Of a stretch of DNA of 24,446 nucleotides, positions 13,450-20,963 are shown piece after piece. The notes under the pieces are model-generated. The model was not told the origin of the DNA, made no database searches, and worked only from the letters and a program-made list of their open reading frames with translations. The stretch is from Mycobacterium sp. GTDB lineage: Bacteria > Actinomycetota > Actinomycetes > Mycobacteriales > Mycobacteriaceae. Made by a program: the position numbers and the translations under genes. The first letter of the stretch is position 1, and every line of letters starts with the position of its first letter. Where the stretch lies: positions 1 through 24,446 of the forward strand of contig JAQTVU010000005.1 of NCBI GenBank assembly GCA_028706695.1, in the 5' to 3' direction.

Positions 13450-14646
13450 TCAGGCGCCGCGGGTGCGCGCACGTGCGGCGGCCGGCGTGAATGACAGGCC
13501 GTTGCTGCCGGCTGGGAGATCGAGGTCCTTGGGTCGTGGTCGGCCCGCGCCGCGAAGCCATCGCCGGATTCGGCTTTGGTTGTCGGAAGCGTGGATGTCA
13601 GCCGGGAAAAGCTTGGCTGCGCTGAGGAGGTTGTAGGTTTCGTCAGCGAGCCAGCGGGTGGGATCGTGGGGTTGTCGTAGCGACAGCCAGAGCTGCGTGC
13701 GGCCGCGTTCGATGATCAGTTGGCATGCATTGTGGCCCGCGTACCAACTCTGTCGTGTAAAGCCGTCTGCTGCAGCGTGTTCCGGCGCGAGGTACACGCG
13801 GGCGTGAGCCTGCCCCTGGGCCCAGTCTGGCGGTGCGGAGTGCGTGAAGAACATCATCCAGGAGTCCAAGCTGGATGTGGAGGGGCTGTCGATTGATCGC
13901 TGCACCCAGTCGTCGACCTCGGTGACGCTGAACTCGTCGGTGTAGACCGATGGATCGTCGACGTGCGGATAGGGCAGCGGGTACGGCAAGGCAGAGGTGT
14001 CGACGTCGATCGCGGTTATTTCACCGGCGATCACGTCGAGATCCGAGCAGTGGTCAACGAAGGCGATCGCGCACGCGAGGTCAGGCTCGACGCCGAATTC
14101 TTCTGCGGCCCTGCGGACATTGGAGGGGCCCGTGCCGCCGTAATCACCCGGCAAGACGTTGTCGATGCCGATCCAGCTGTCTGATTCGGCGTCGTGGGCC
14201 AGCATGAGAGGCACCGGCGCGTCGCGGCCGGTGTTGAACACGTCGAGCGACAGATTCGACATCGCTAAGATTTGGGCCTCGTTTCGTCCGGTGATGATCC
14301 GGTCGACGACGAAACCGGTCTCCCGCACGTGGCGACTGATAGCGCCTTCGGTGAGGATCAAAATGCGAGTGATGGGGTCGTGCGCCACGTGACCGACCTC
14401 CGCCGCTTTGGCCATCCACCCCGACAGAGTCGCTGCGGGGACACCCACGCAGGCCGCGGTCTTGGCTTGCGACTGACCGTAGCGATCGCGTAGCAGGTTG
14501 GCAGCCGCCCCCGCCTCCAGGCCTTCACGTTCGGCGTCGTCCAGCAGTCGCTGACGGGCACGGCCAGCCGCCGATACCGCGCGGTTCAGAGTTGCGATGG
14601 CCTCTCGTGGTTCCACACCACCATATTTCACGAACCTCCCCCGCAT
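13450..14646 (-). CDS. HTH protein with large unknown domain, 398 aa
   Basis: The N-terminal 90 residues contain helices with an HTH-like pattern (RDRYGQSQAKTAACVGVPAA, then TLSGWMAKAAEV), typical of Cro/Xre or transposase-type DNA-binding. The next 270 residues (ITRILILTEGAISRHVRETG; ILAMSNLSLDVFNTGRDAPV; FTRQSWYAGHNACQLIIERG) match no family I know; Asp-, His- and Trp-rich segments could form an active site. Gln-Ser-Gln-Ala-Lys-Thr is a usual recognition-turn context. The ATG is used, but TTGACA just before it is also a perfect -35, so a later GTG (14631 or 14616) is possible. An inverted repeat overlaps the start. Confidence 0.65.
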   Translation of the reverse strand: MRGRFVKYGGVEPREAIATLNRAVSAAGRARQRLLDDAEREGLEAGAAANLLRDRYGQSQAKTAACVGVPAATLSGWMAKAAEVGHVAHDPITRILILTEGAISRHVRETGFVVDRIITGRNEAQILAMSNLSLDVFNTGRDAPVPLMLAHDAESDSWIGIDNVLPGDYGGTGPSNVRRAAEEFGVEPDLACAIAFVDHCSDLDVIAGEITAIDVDTSALPYPLPYPHVDDPSVYTDEFSVTEVDDWVQRSIDSPSTSSLDSWMMFFTHSAPPDWAQGQAHARVYLAPEHAAADGFTRQSWYAGHNACQLIIERGRTQLWLSLRQPHDPTRWLADETYNLLSAAKLFPADIHASDNQSRIRRWLRGAGRPRPKDLDLPAGSNGLSFTPAAARARTRGA

Positions 14647-14649
14647 TGT

Positions 14650-14665
14650 CAACGGCTATCCGTTG
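14650..14665. promoter_or_regulatory. Inverted repeat at the start of the HTH gene
   Basis: CAACGG-CTAT-CCGTTG is a perfect 6-bp inverted repeat with a 4-bp centre, lying directly upstream of the proposed ATG, and followed by two GGCAT direct repeats (14665-14680). Its position suggests an operator bound by the encoded HTH protein. Confidence 0.4.
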
Positions 14666-14734
14666 GCATATAACCGGCATGTAGTTGGCTAGTCGGGCTG
14701 CCGCTGATCAGTCACGTTCCGCTTCCAGTGTCCT

Positions 14735-15253
14735 CTAGAAGTGGCCGCCGGTGAGTTTGGCGATCAGCGTGACCAGTCCCCAGACCGCGAATACGACAGG
14801 AGTTGCCAGCGCCATGCTGAGCGAGAACAACAGCGAAAAGGGAAGCCGCTCTTTGAGGCCCAGTTGCCGGGCCGTCAGGCGGATCAGATCGCGGCCCTCT
14901 CGAGAGTTGAACTTGTAGTCGACCACCGGCTCAATGCGGCCACGGTCTGACAGCGCCCAGATCTTTTCCCGCGACAGCGAAAAAATCCGCCCACCTTGTG
15001 CCTGCACCGAGGCGCCCAGATCGGGAGCTCCGACACGCCACTGCATTCCGACCTGCCGATCGAAGATCGTGAAATGCGACCCGCGCTCCTTCACCCGCCA
15101 CCGAAAGGTCTTCCGCAAGCCGGCCCGTTCGTACAAGCTCCACCACCTCGCGTTGGCCACGTCAAGCCGGACCTCGAAGCCCTTCTTGGTGTCGACGACC
15201 GTGTAGGGGGTGTTCCGCGCGGCGGCTGCGACCGCATTTCTGAACTCACTCAC
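14735..15253 (-). CDS. Small protein with C-terminal membrane helices, 172 aa
   Basis: I use the GTG preceded by GAGGAAG at ten bases; two earlier in-frame starts lack a ribosome site. The soluble part (MSEFRNAVAAAARNTPYTVV; FEVRLDVANARWWSLYERAG; FRWRVKERGSHFTIFDRQVG) is beta-rich and Arg/Trp-rich. The C-terminus has a hydrophobic stretch (LPFSLLFSLSMALATPVVFA, then VWGLVTLIAKL) that could span the membrane once or twice. Neighbouring genes are toxin-antitoxin-like; a membrane effector is possible but unproven. Confidence 0.65.
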   Translation of the reverse strand: MSEFRNAVAAAARNTPYTVVDTKKGFEVRLDVANARWWSLYERAGLRKTFRWRVKERGSHFTIFDRQVGMQWRVGAPDLGASVQAQGGRIFSLSREKIWALSDRGRIEPVVDYKFNSREGRDLIRLTARQLGLKERLPFSLLFSLSMALATPVVFAVWGLVTLIAKLTGGHF

Positions 15254-15325
15254 TGCGATCACACTTCCTCGCATCGCCCAGCTTATCGCCGGGCCGTCAG
15301 CACTGACCACCGAGAGCCCCCGGGA

Positions 15326-15862
15326 TCAGGGCTGGCCGTCGCCGAATATCTGCTGGATGAAGAACTGAGTCTTGGGTGGTAGTTGTGCGCGCCGGAAGTA
15401 GCGCTCAGTGACGTCGAGAACTTGGTCGGCAGTGGTCAGGCCGAGATGTTCTGCGAGGAATTCGATGTCGTCGTCATCGCGGGCTGGGCGGGAGGCGTAA
15501 ACCTTGAGCGCGAGTAGGTACTCAGCGGACGGGGCCGATACCCGTAATCCGGGCACGTCGAGAACTACTCGGACGTTGTCGTCATTACCTGGCAGAAATC
15601 CTTTTACAGCATCGTTAATCCAGGTCTCTGGAAGCCCCTCATGGGTGGAGGCGACATGGCGAGCAGCCTCGTACACCACGTCTTTCGGTTCAAATACCGC
15701 ATCCACATCGTTCGTTGTCCGCCGGGCATCGAAGGCGAGTGCCATTGCGGCGCCGCCGACTACGAACAGCTCTCCTCGGACGCCCCGGCTGTGGAGGTAC
15801 TGCCCAACTTCGGTGAGGAGACCAATGATGTCCTCGCGGCTGAGATTTGAGTTGGTAGTCAT
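15326..15862 (-). CDS. DUF6036-type nucleotidyltransferase
   Basis: The 178-aa product has the nucleotidyltransferase core LFVVGGAAMALAFDARRTTN followed by DVDAVFEP: Gly-Gly (36-37) and Asp-x-Asp (52, 54) are the metal/nucleotide-binding positions. The following NDAVKGFLPGNDD and SAEYLLALKVYASRPARDDD are characteristic of DUF6036, which is related to AbiEii/MenT toxins. In MenT enzymes this fold adds nucleotides to tRNA acceptor stems. It overlaps the upstream 113-aa gene by ATGA, so the two are coupled like a toxin-antitoxin pair. Substrate and toxicity are inferred from family only. Confidence 0.8.
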   Translation of the reverse strand: MTTNSNLSREDIIGLLTEVGQYLHSRGVRGELFVVGGAAMALAFDARRTTNDVDAVFEPKDVVYEAARHVASTHEGLPETWINDAVKGFLPGNDDNVRVVLDVPGLRVSAPSAEYLLALKVYASRPARDDDDIEFLAEHLGLTTADQVLDVTERYFRRAQLPPKTQFFIQQIFGDGQP

Positions 15863-16200
15863 ACAGAGACGAGCGATCCTTCCTCAATTAGAATGCCGTG
15901 CAAAGCAAATGACGCCGGGCTATGGACCAGTGAGTAGGCAAAGAGGTTGGGGTGCGCAGGATGCCAAAAATGGTCAAGCACCCGCGCCTTGGTGCCGGTC
16001 CAGCTGGGCACTTGGCCCGTAGACGTGAACGCGGCGTGGGCGGACGCTGCGGAAACGAGTGCGTCGATGAGCCGATTCCCCGTCAGCGGAGGTTCCTCGT
16101 CGAGATTGGACGCGGAGGTCAGCCAGTGCGCAGTGAAGCGGACGTATTCACGTTCGGTGACGTGTTGCAGTTGCTCGGCCAGGTCGGCTGGAGTGCTCAT
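15859..16200 (-). CDS. Putative partner of the DUF6036 nucleotidyltransferase, 113 aa
   Basis: Lies between the HTH gene and the nucleotidyltransferase and overlaps the latter by four bases. The sequence has an N-terminal helix (PADLAEQLQHVTEREYVRFT) and a compact second half (ALVSAASAHAAFTSTGQVPS; HFWHPAHPNLFAYSLVHSPA). The HPAHPNLFAYS segment and conserved-looking Trp/His residues suggest a folded enzyme- or ligand-binding-type domain rather than a disordered antitoxin. A GTG one codon upstream is an alternative start. Family not recognised. Confidence 0.7.
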   Translation of the reverse strand: MSTPADLAEQLQHVTEREYVRFTAHWLTSASNLDEEPPLTGNRLIDALVSAASAHAAFTSTGQVPSWTGTKARVLDHFWHPAHPNLFAYSLVHSPASFALHGILIEEGSLVSV

Positions 16201-16234
16201 CACGACACCAGCGGTGTGTTCAGCTCGCAGCCTG

Positions 16235-16933
16235 TCACGTGCGTCTCACACTCCGCTCTTCTCGCGGCGTAATTTTCGCGCCGGCGGCGTGCGCCTCGAG
16301 CGTGTCAAGGAGTGCCTGCCACCGCGCGGAGCCGTCTCGGTGCCTACGCTCGAGTTCACGCCTCCACGCCCCCTGGCCCACCTGGCGGGAGTGGGCGAGG
16401 TCATCACCCGAAGGAGCTCGCGGCCGGCCGGCTCTAGTCCAGAGCTGATGCAAATCGTCCCATTTCCACGGCTTCTCGAAAAATTCGATGACATCGCGTG
16501 GCGTGCTCAGCCAGTCGGCATCGACCAAGACTGAAGCAAGCACCACCACTTCGCTGCTATCGGCATACCAGGGCAGGGTGGTCTGCGCCTCAAGTTCGGA
16601 GACGATTTGCACGATGGGGCGCTCCTTTTCTACGGATGGTCCGGACTGACCCTTGCGCCATCCACGTCCGGGTCGGTTCTGATGGCGATGCCAGACCAAT
16701 TCAGCGGGGTAGGCATTCTCACCGTTACGGCCTGGCCCTCGGCTAACCGGTTTAATCCCCCACCGGCGCAACGTGTCTCGCGCGACTCGTGAGTCTTTAA
16801 CACCCAGGACTGTCGCGGCCTCGGAGGCGGTCAGCAGCGACCTCAGCAAGAATTCGTCCGCGGCCAAGGAGGTGAGCCCACGAGCGACCAAAGTCTCCCG
16901 TGCTTGCTGCCTGTCGAACGCGGCCCTGTCCAC
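16235..16933 (-). CDS. HTH regulator of the nucleotidyltransferase module, 232 aa
   Basis: Begins MDRAAFDRQQARETLVARGL and contains an excisionase/MerR-like helix-turn-helix (LTASEAATVLGVKDSRVARD, then TLRRWGIKPVSR, about residues 33-65). The rest is basic and Trp-rich (WRKGQSGPSVEKERPIVQIV; FFEKPWKWDDLHQLWTRAGR). I take the GTG at 16933 because TATCGT and TTGACA (18-bp spacer) place transcription start exactly there; a GTG three codons earlier lies inside the -10. It is the first gene of a three-gene unit with 34 bp to the next. The operator overlaps its promoter, so it likely represses itself. Confidence 0.7.
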   Translation of the reverse strand: MDRAAFDRQQARETLVARGLTSLAADEFLLRSLLTASEAATVLGVKDSRVARDTLRRWGIKPVSRGPGRNGENAYPAELVWHRHQNRPGRGWRKGQSGPSVEKERPIVQIVSELEAQTTLPWYADSSEVVVLASVLVDADWLSTPRDVIEFFEKPWKWDDLHQLWTRAGRPRAPSGDDLAHSRQVGQGAWRRELERRHRDGSARWQALLDTLEAHAAGAKITPREERSVRRT

Positions 16934-16939
16934 ACGGGG

Positions 16940-16970
16940 CACGATACGGCACCATGCCGTATCGTGTCAA
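16940..16970 (-). promoter_or_regulatory. Leaderless promoter with 27-bp inverted repeat
   Basis: CACGATACGGCA (16940-16951) and TGCCGTATCGTG (16955-16966) are perfect 12-bp arms around a 3-bp centre. On the minus strand TTGACA (16970-16965) and TATCGT (16946-16941) form a promoter with 18-bp spacing; the next GTG is seven bases after the -10, so the mRNA should be leaderless. The repeat fills the spacer and -10. Confidence 0.75.
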
Positions 16971-16989
16971 CAATCTCAGAAACCACATC

Positions 16990-17019
16990 AATGTAGCACG
17001 TAGGTGCTACATTGGGCTG
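16990..17019 (+). promoter_or_regulatory. Leaderless promoter of vapBC with 24-bp inverted repeat
   Basis: AATGTAGCAC (16990-16999) and GTGCTACATT (17004-17013) are perfect 10-bp arms around GTAG. TACATT at 17008-17013 is a -10 hexamer lying six bases before the GTG start, the leaderless spacing. The operator therefore overlaps the -10, as expected for autorepression by the VapB-VapC complex. Confidence 0.75.
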
Positions 17020-17313
17020 GTGAGTACACCTGTCGGGATCCGCGAACTTCGCCAACACGCCTCGAAGGTCATCGATGCCGCCGAAGCCGGCGAGACATTT
17101 CACGTCACGGTCCGCGGCAAAGACACCGGTGTAGTGATCGCCAAACAGTCGGCCACGCCGCCGCTACAACGCCGGCGAGGCGCCACCCTGGCCGAGATCG
17201 AACAGGCCGGCCTCTATACCCAAGCCCCGCCCACCGGCTACGAGGAGGCGATGCTCGATCTCGTCGAGCGTGGCCGCGAGGACTCCGGCCGCATAAGCGA
17301 GAGCGCTCAGTGA
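17020..17313 (+). CDS. vapB: VapB/Phd-type antitoxin
   Basis: The 97-aa product starts MSTPVGIRELRQHASKVIDA and continues AEAGETFHVTVRGKDTGVVI, the Phd/YefM-type fold in which the N-terminal half dimerises and binds the operator. The C-terminal part (TLAEIEQAGLYTQAPPTGYE) is the flexible toxin-neutralising tail. The GTG start is leaderless. It overlaps the toxin gene by GTGA, so antitoxin and toxin are translated in coupled fashion. Divergent to the nucleotidyltransferase module. Confidence 0.9.
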   Translation: MSTPVGIRELRQHASKVIDAAEAGETFHVTVRGKDTGVVIAKQSATPPLQRRRGATLAEIEQAGLYTQAPPTGYEEAMLDLVERGREDSGRISESAQ

Positions 17314-17705
17314 GGATTCACCTCGATACCAACCTGCTGATCAGCAAGCCCCGCTGGGACCTCTTACCGCCCGGGGATCACGAATTCCTAGTCTCAGCAC
17401 TGGTCTGCGCGGAATTCAGCGAAGGCACAGCGCATCCCGATCCCCGTATCGCCGCCCGCGCCCGCATCGACCTCGTGCAGCACCGCTCAACCTACGGCGA
17501 CGGGTTACCTTTTGCGCAACGTGAAGCCGATATCTACCGGGAGCTGTGCGCGATCGCGGCAACAGCCGGACGGACAGCCGGTCCTAAACGACGCGTTGAC
17601 CTCATGATCGCGGCGATCGTCATCGCCGATGGAGCCGCATTGGCCACCCGCAACACGTCCGATTTCGACGGCCTCCAAGACCTGTTGAAAATCATCACCC
17701 TCTAA
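17310..17705 (+). CDS. vapC: VapC PIN-domain ribonuclease toxin
   Basis: A 131-aa PIN-domain protein. The acidic residues expected of a metal-dependent PIN RNase are visible: Asp6 in IHLDTNLL, Glu35 in CAEFSEG, Asp97 in RRVDLMIAA and Asp118 in NTSDFDGL. VapC enzymes cut tRNA or rRNA and are neutralised by the cognate VapB; the target cannot be read from the sequence. The GTG start overlaps the antitoxin stop. All catalytic positions are present, so the pair looks intact. Confidence 0.92.
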   Translation: MRIHLDTNLLISKPRWDLLPPGDHEFLVSALVCAEFSEGTAHPDPRIAARARIDLVQHRSTYGDGLPFAQREADIYRELCAIAATAGRTAGPKRRVDLMIAAIVIADGAALATRNTSDFDGLQDLLKIITL

Positions 17706-17763
17706 CGACTGCGCCGACACAGCCGCGAGGGCAACGGATTTGACCTGCCTCCTGGCGAGCTGA

Positions 17764-17952
17764 TCAGCGCGGACTCCGGTACGGCGGGGCCCCCTCGACG
17801 GTCCAGTAGCTACCTAACCACTCGCCATCCTGCTGGTACTGCCACGCGGTGGCATCCGTCCACCGCCAAAGGGTGCCGACACCGTCGGTCCAGGTATGAG
17901 CCTGGTGCTGTGGGCCGAGCTTCGAAACTTCCATCTCGTCAGCCAATTGCAC
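17764..17952 (-). CDS. Small Trp-rich protein, 62 aa
   Basis: I use the GTG with AAGGGGGGG just upstream. The product MQLADEMEVSKLGPQHQAHT continues with WTDGVGTLWRWTDATAWQYQ and QDGEWLGSYWTVEGAPPYRS: three consecutive Trp-containing short repeats of a beta-type pattern. Similar small 'WxxxDGxxW' proteins occur in mycobacteria without known function. It is 125 bp upstream (in minus-strand sense, downstream) of the EspK-like gene and probably its trailing operon partner. Confidence 0.55.
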   Translation of the reverse strand: MQLADEMEVSKLGPQHQAHTWTDGVGTLWRWTDATAWQYQQDGEWLGSYWTVEGAPPYRSPR

Positions 17953-18077
17953 TGCCCCCCCTTTGCTGTACCGTCGCGCCGCGCCCATCACAGCAAGGCA
18001 CACAGTGCGCCACAGCCATGCCCATCCCTGGCCGATGGCAGGCGCACGGACATCCGCTGGGCACGAGCGTCACCGTG

Positions 18078-20804
18078 TCAGTGCCAATCGTCGGGCCGGA
18101 CGCCGAGCATCGCGGACGCCGAGAACGCTGCGTCGCGGGGACGGTTCTCCTGGACCGCCCGCAGCCCTTCGACATACAGGTAGGTCGCAGTGATAGCCGG
18201 GAGCTCGTTTTTGCGGTCACGGCCACGGCCCCACCGCGCCGCCCACAGCATCGCCGTCGCGGTCTCCAAGTCGTCAGCGGTCGCGTCGTGGAACCCCCAC
18301 AGCGTGCCGAGTTCGGTGAGCACATCTCCGGCTTCATCGTCGCGGATCGGCAGCTTCCGCGCGATCTCCACGCGTGGGGAGATCGCTGGAGCAGCACGGC
18401 GCTGCCCGATCAAAGCCGTTGTCTCCTCACTGCTTTGGACGACTTCGGCTACGTTGCCGCTTCGGCCGGGAAACAGGACCGCGTCCGGGTCGTTGGACAC
18501 CAGATAGACCAGCTGCCCGGCGGTGCTGCCGTAGTGGTTGGCCAGCGCGGCGAGCTTGCGGCCGGCGTGCTGGTTGCCGTTCCAGTCGCCGGCGAACGTG
18601 GACCGTACGGGCTGTTGAGACAGCAGCTCGACGCCGGCGGGTAGCGACATTCCCAGCGGGATCAGCGACAGGGCGTCGCTGGTCGCGACGATGTAGCGCC
18701 AGGTCGGCTCGGCGGGAGTTCCGGCGGCGAACACCCCGACGGCGACGCGCTGAGATTCCCAGTGCCGCTGCCGAAATGCTTTCACCAGCCCGGCGAGGAT
18801 GCTTTCCGCGGCGGCGTGTTCGGGTGGCAGCGACAGGATCCGCTGCAATGGCGCTTCCGAGGCCGGCGGCGGGGTTTCCCGCGTGGAGACCTCGCGGGCG
18901 ACGATAGCGCTACCGACAGTGGCAGGGACGGCGGCCAGCACCGGTGACACCGAACCACCGCCGCTCGCCCCCATGCCAGCACCTGCCATCGGCGGCATCA
19001 TCGGCATGCCACCCATCGCTGCTGGCGGCATCGCGCCCGGCGTCGGGTACTCGGCCAACGCGCCCCCGGGAGGCGGCGGGGTCGGCGCCAGACTGTTCGC
19101 CACTGCCTGTGAACCGGAATGGCCGTGACTGGCCTGCTGCTCCACCGTTGCCGGCTGAATCACTTGCCCGGCCTGCTGGGCGGTCGCGGCAGCCGGTGGC
19201 ACGTTTTCGTCGGCCGACAGCTCGGTCATCGGCGCCGCCACCCCGCTCGGCGCCGGTGTGGTCACGGGACTCGCCGGCGACGGCGCGCCCGCGAACGGCG
19301 ACGCCGGGTTGTTCAGCGCCGGGTTGGTATTCGCAGGCGAATACGGGTCCATCAGGTGGGGCGGGGTCAGCTGCGTGTGAACTCCTTGCAGGCCAACACC
19401 TTTCCCTGGATCCTTGTCGCCGCCATGGTCGTGTTTGCCATCCGGCCCCTTGCCGTCACCGTCACCGTCGGGTCCGTTACCACCGGGGCCGTTACCGCCG
19501 CCGTCGCAATTTCCCTGCTCCGCCAACAACTTGTCGAGCTGGTGCTCACTGATCGGCACACCACCACCGCCGGGGCCGCCGCCAGGCCCACCACCGCCGC
19601 CGCCGAGCTTGCCCAGCGCATCCGTGACCGGCTTCGTCAACTCACCCAACGGGCTAGCACCGCCACCTGCCGGTGCCTGCGGCGCCTGCATCGGCATCTG
19701 CGGCTGCCCCATCCCTGCCGGCATGCCAGACCCGAGCCCGCCGGCCCCTAACCCGGGCGACGCGGCCGGCTTCATTCCGCCGCCACCGTCGGTAGCCGCT
19801 GCGGGAGCGGCCGGCATGGCTGAACCGAGCCCGCCGCTCAGGCCAGGCGCCGCGCCGGGCTTCATTCCCCCGCCGGCGTCGGCGGCCGCTGCGGGAGCGG
19901 CCGGCGTCGTGGTCGGTAGCCGCGGCGGTGACGGCGCATTCGGGGCGCCTGGAGCCGCAGCTGTGGGCGGGACTCCCGGCATGCCGGGAGCTGCAGGCGT
20001 TAATCCCGGGTCGGCGTTCGCCGGTGAGTACGTGCCAGGCGGTGCGAAATCCGTAGGGCCATGGGCCCCCACTTGAGGCGTCGCGTTCGCGCCCGCGCCA
20101 CCGTCATCGTCGGCGTAATCATCATCGCCACCGTCATCGTCGGGGTCACCGATGCCCCATAGCTCGTTGAGGGAGTCACCAACATGGGACGCGCCGCCGT
20201 CAGCTTCGTCGGCGCCTCCCTCGCCAGCATCGCCGTCGGTATCACCGGTACGTTCGCCATCCTCGGGAATCTGCGGGGTCCCGCCGAATGGAGTCGGAAC
20301 GACATCGGCATTCGCCGCACGATTAGCGGCAGCCAACGCACTGTCCAGCGTGCTCTTCGCGGTCTGCACCGTCTCCTGATGCGTTCGCAAGTCGGCGTCT
20401 TTGGCCTCCTGCAGATCACCATCCGCGTCGTCGTCATCGACTGTTGGCAGATCGTGCATCAACTCGTGCGCGTCAACTGCGGCGTTCATCGCATTCTTCG
20501 CCGTCCGGATCGCCTCCGCCGCATACTTCGCCCAGCCCGCCATATTCGCGCAATCTTGGGCGCTCTGCAGGTGCTTCGAGACGTCCATACCGGCGGCGCG
20601 CGCCAGCGCATCCAGGGTCTCGCTACTGCATTCATCCATCACGTACTGCTGTTCTTGCTGCTTGGCCTGGGCGGCCTGCTGCGCGCGCGAGGCATCCTTG
20701 AGCAGCTGCTGAACGTAGTGGTCGTAGCCATCCTCGTTTTGCGACGGCCAATTCGAACCGATCACCTCATCGGCGCAGTCCGCACTGGATTTATCAATTG
20801 CCAC
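18078..20804 (-). CDS. EspK-like ESX-associated protein
   Basis: A 908-aa protein in three parts. The N-terminal 150 residues are helical (NWPSQNEDGYDHYVQQLLKD; GMDVSKHLQSAQDCANMAGW) and include QYVMDE, which fits the type VII YxxxD/E signal. The middle is a long Gly/Pro/Ala/Asp-rich linker with repeated blocks such as AAADAGGGMKPGAAPGLSGG and AATDGGGGMKPAASPGLGAG. The C-terminal 258 residues (RILSLPPEHAAAESILAGLV; VGVFAAGTPAEPTWRYIVAT; LSLIPLGMSLPAGVELLSQQ) resemble the DUF5631/5632 region of EspK. EspK is associated with ESX-1 secretion. The GTG start gives MAIDKSSAD; longer versions lack support. Confidence 0.75.
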   Translation of the reverse strand: MAIDKSSADCADEVIGSNWPSQNEDGYDHYVQQLLKDASRAQQAAQAKQQEQQYVMDECSSETLDALARAAGMDVSKHLQSAQDCANMAGWAKYAAEAIRTAKNAMNAAVDAHELMHDLPTVDDDDADGDLQEAKDADLRTHQETVQTAKSTLDSALAAANRAANADVVPTPFGGTPQIPEDGERTGDTDGDAGEGGADEADGGASHVGDSLNELWGIGDPDDDGGDDDYADDDGGAGANATPQVGAHGPTDFAPPGTYSPANADPGLTPAAPGMPGVPPTAAAPGAPNAPSPPRLPTTTPAAPAAAADAGGGMKPGAAPGLSGGLGSAMPAAPAAATDGGGGMKPAASPGLGAGGLGSGMPAGMGQPQMPMQAPQAPAGGGASPLGELTKPVTDALGKLGGGGGGPGGGPGGGGVPISEHQLDKLLAEQGNCDGGGNGPGGNGPDGDGDGKGPDGKHDHGGDKDPGKGVGLQGVHTQLTPPHLMDPYSPANTNPALNNPASPFAGAPSPASPVTTPAPSGVAAPMTELSADENVPPAAATAQQAGQVIQPATVEQQASHGHSGSQAVANSLAPTPPPPGGALAEYPTPGAMPPAAMGGMPMMPPMAGAGMGASGGGSVSPVLAAVPATVGSAIVAREVSTRETPPPASEAPLQRILSLPPEHAAAESILAGLVKAFRQRHWESQRVAVGVFAAGTPAEPTWRYIVATSDALSLIPLGMSLPAGVELLSQQPVRSTFAGDWNGNQHAGRKLAALANHYGSTAGQLVYLVSNDPDAVLFPGRSGNVAEVVQSSEETTALIGQRRAAPAISPRVEIARKLPIRDDEAGDVLTELGTLWGFHDATADDLETATAMLWAARWGRGRDRKNELPAITATYLYVEGLRAVQENRPRDAAFSASAMLGVRPDDWH

Positions 20805-20963
20805 GATCGAAGCCCCCGATAAGTCGTCTCTACGCGGCCCGCCGAACCGGCTGCGCGCCGCTGGGATCATGCTAAGACCTGCGACAACGCTATGCCGGGA
20901 AGCCGCCACAAGATAGAGTTGTTTTAATTCGACAATCCGAATAGCAGAGGGGGGTGACAAGAA
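20805..20963. promoter_or_regulatory. Divergent region between EspK-like and protease genes
   Basis: About 160 bp must hold the promoters of both genes. The protease has a strong ribosome site (GAGGGGGG) at 20947-20954. An AT-rich patch (TTGTTTTAATTCGAC, about 20919-20933) is the most likely site of promoter elements. The EspK-like reading frame stays open through the region, but no credible start lies there. Confidence 0.35.

Noticed and set aside
19740..19920. Internal repeats as a transposon or CRISPR-like array
   Set aside because: They are imperfect in-frame repeats of the Gly/Ala/Pro linker of the EspK-like protein, without spacers of even length.
19414..20076. 220-codon Pro-rich plus-strand frame opposite the EspK-like gene
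   Set aside because: Produced by the Gly/Pro codon pattern of the EspK-like linker read antisense; no ribosome site and the minus strand has clear domains at both ends.
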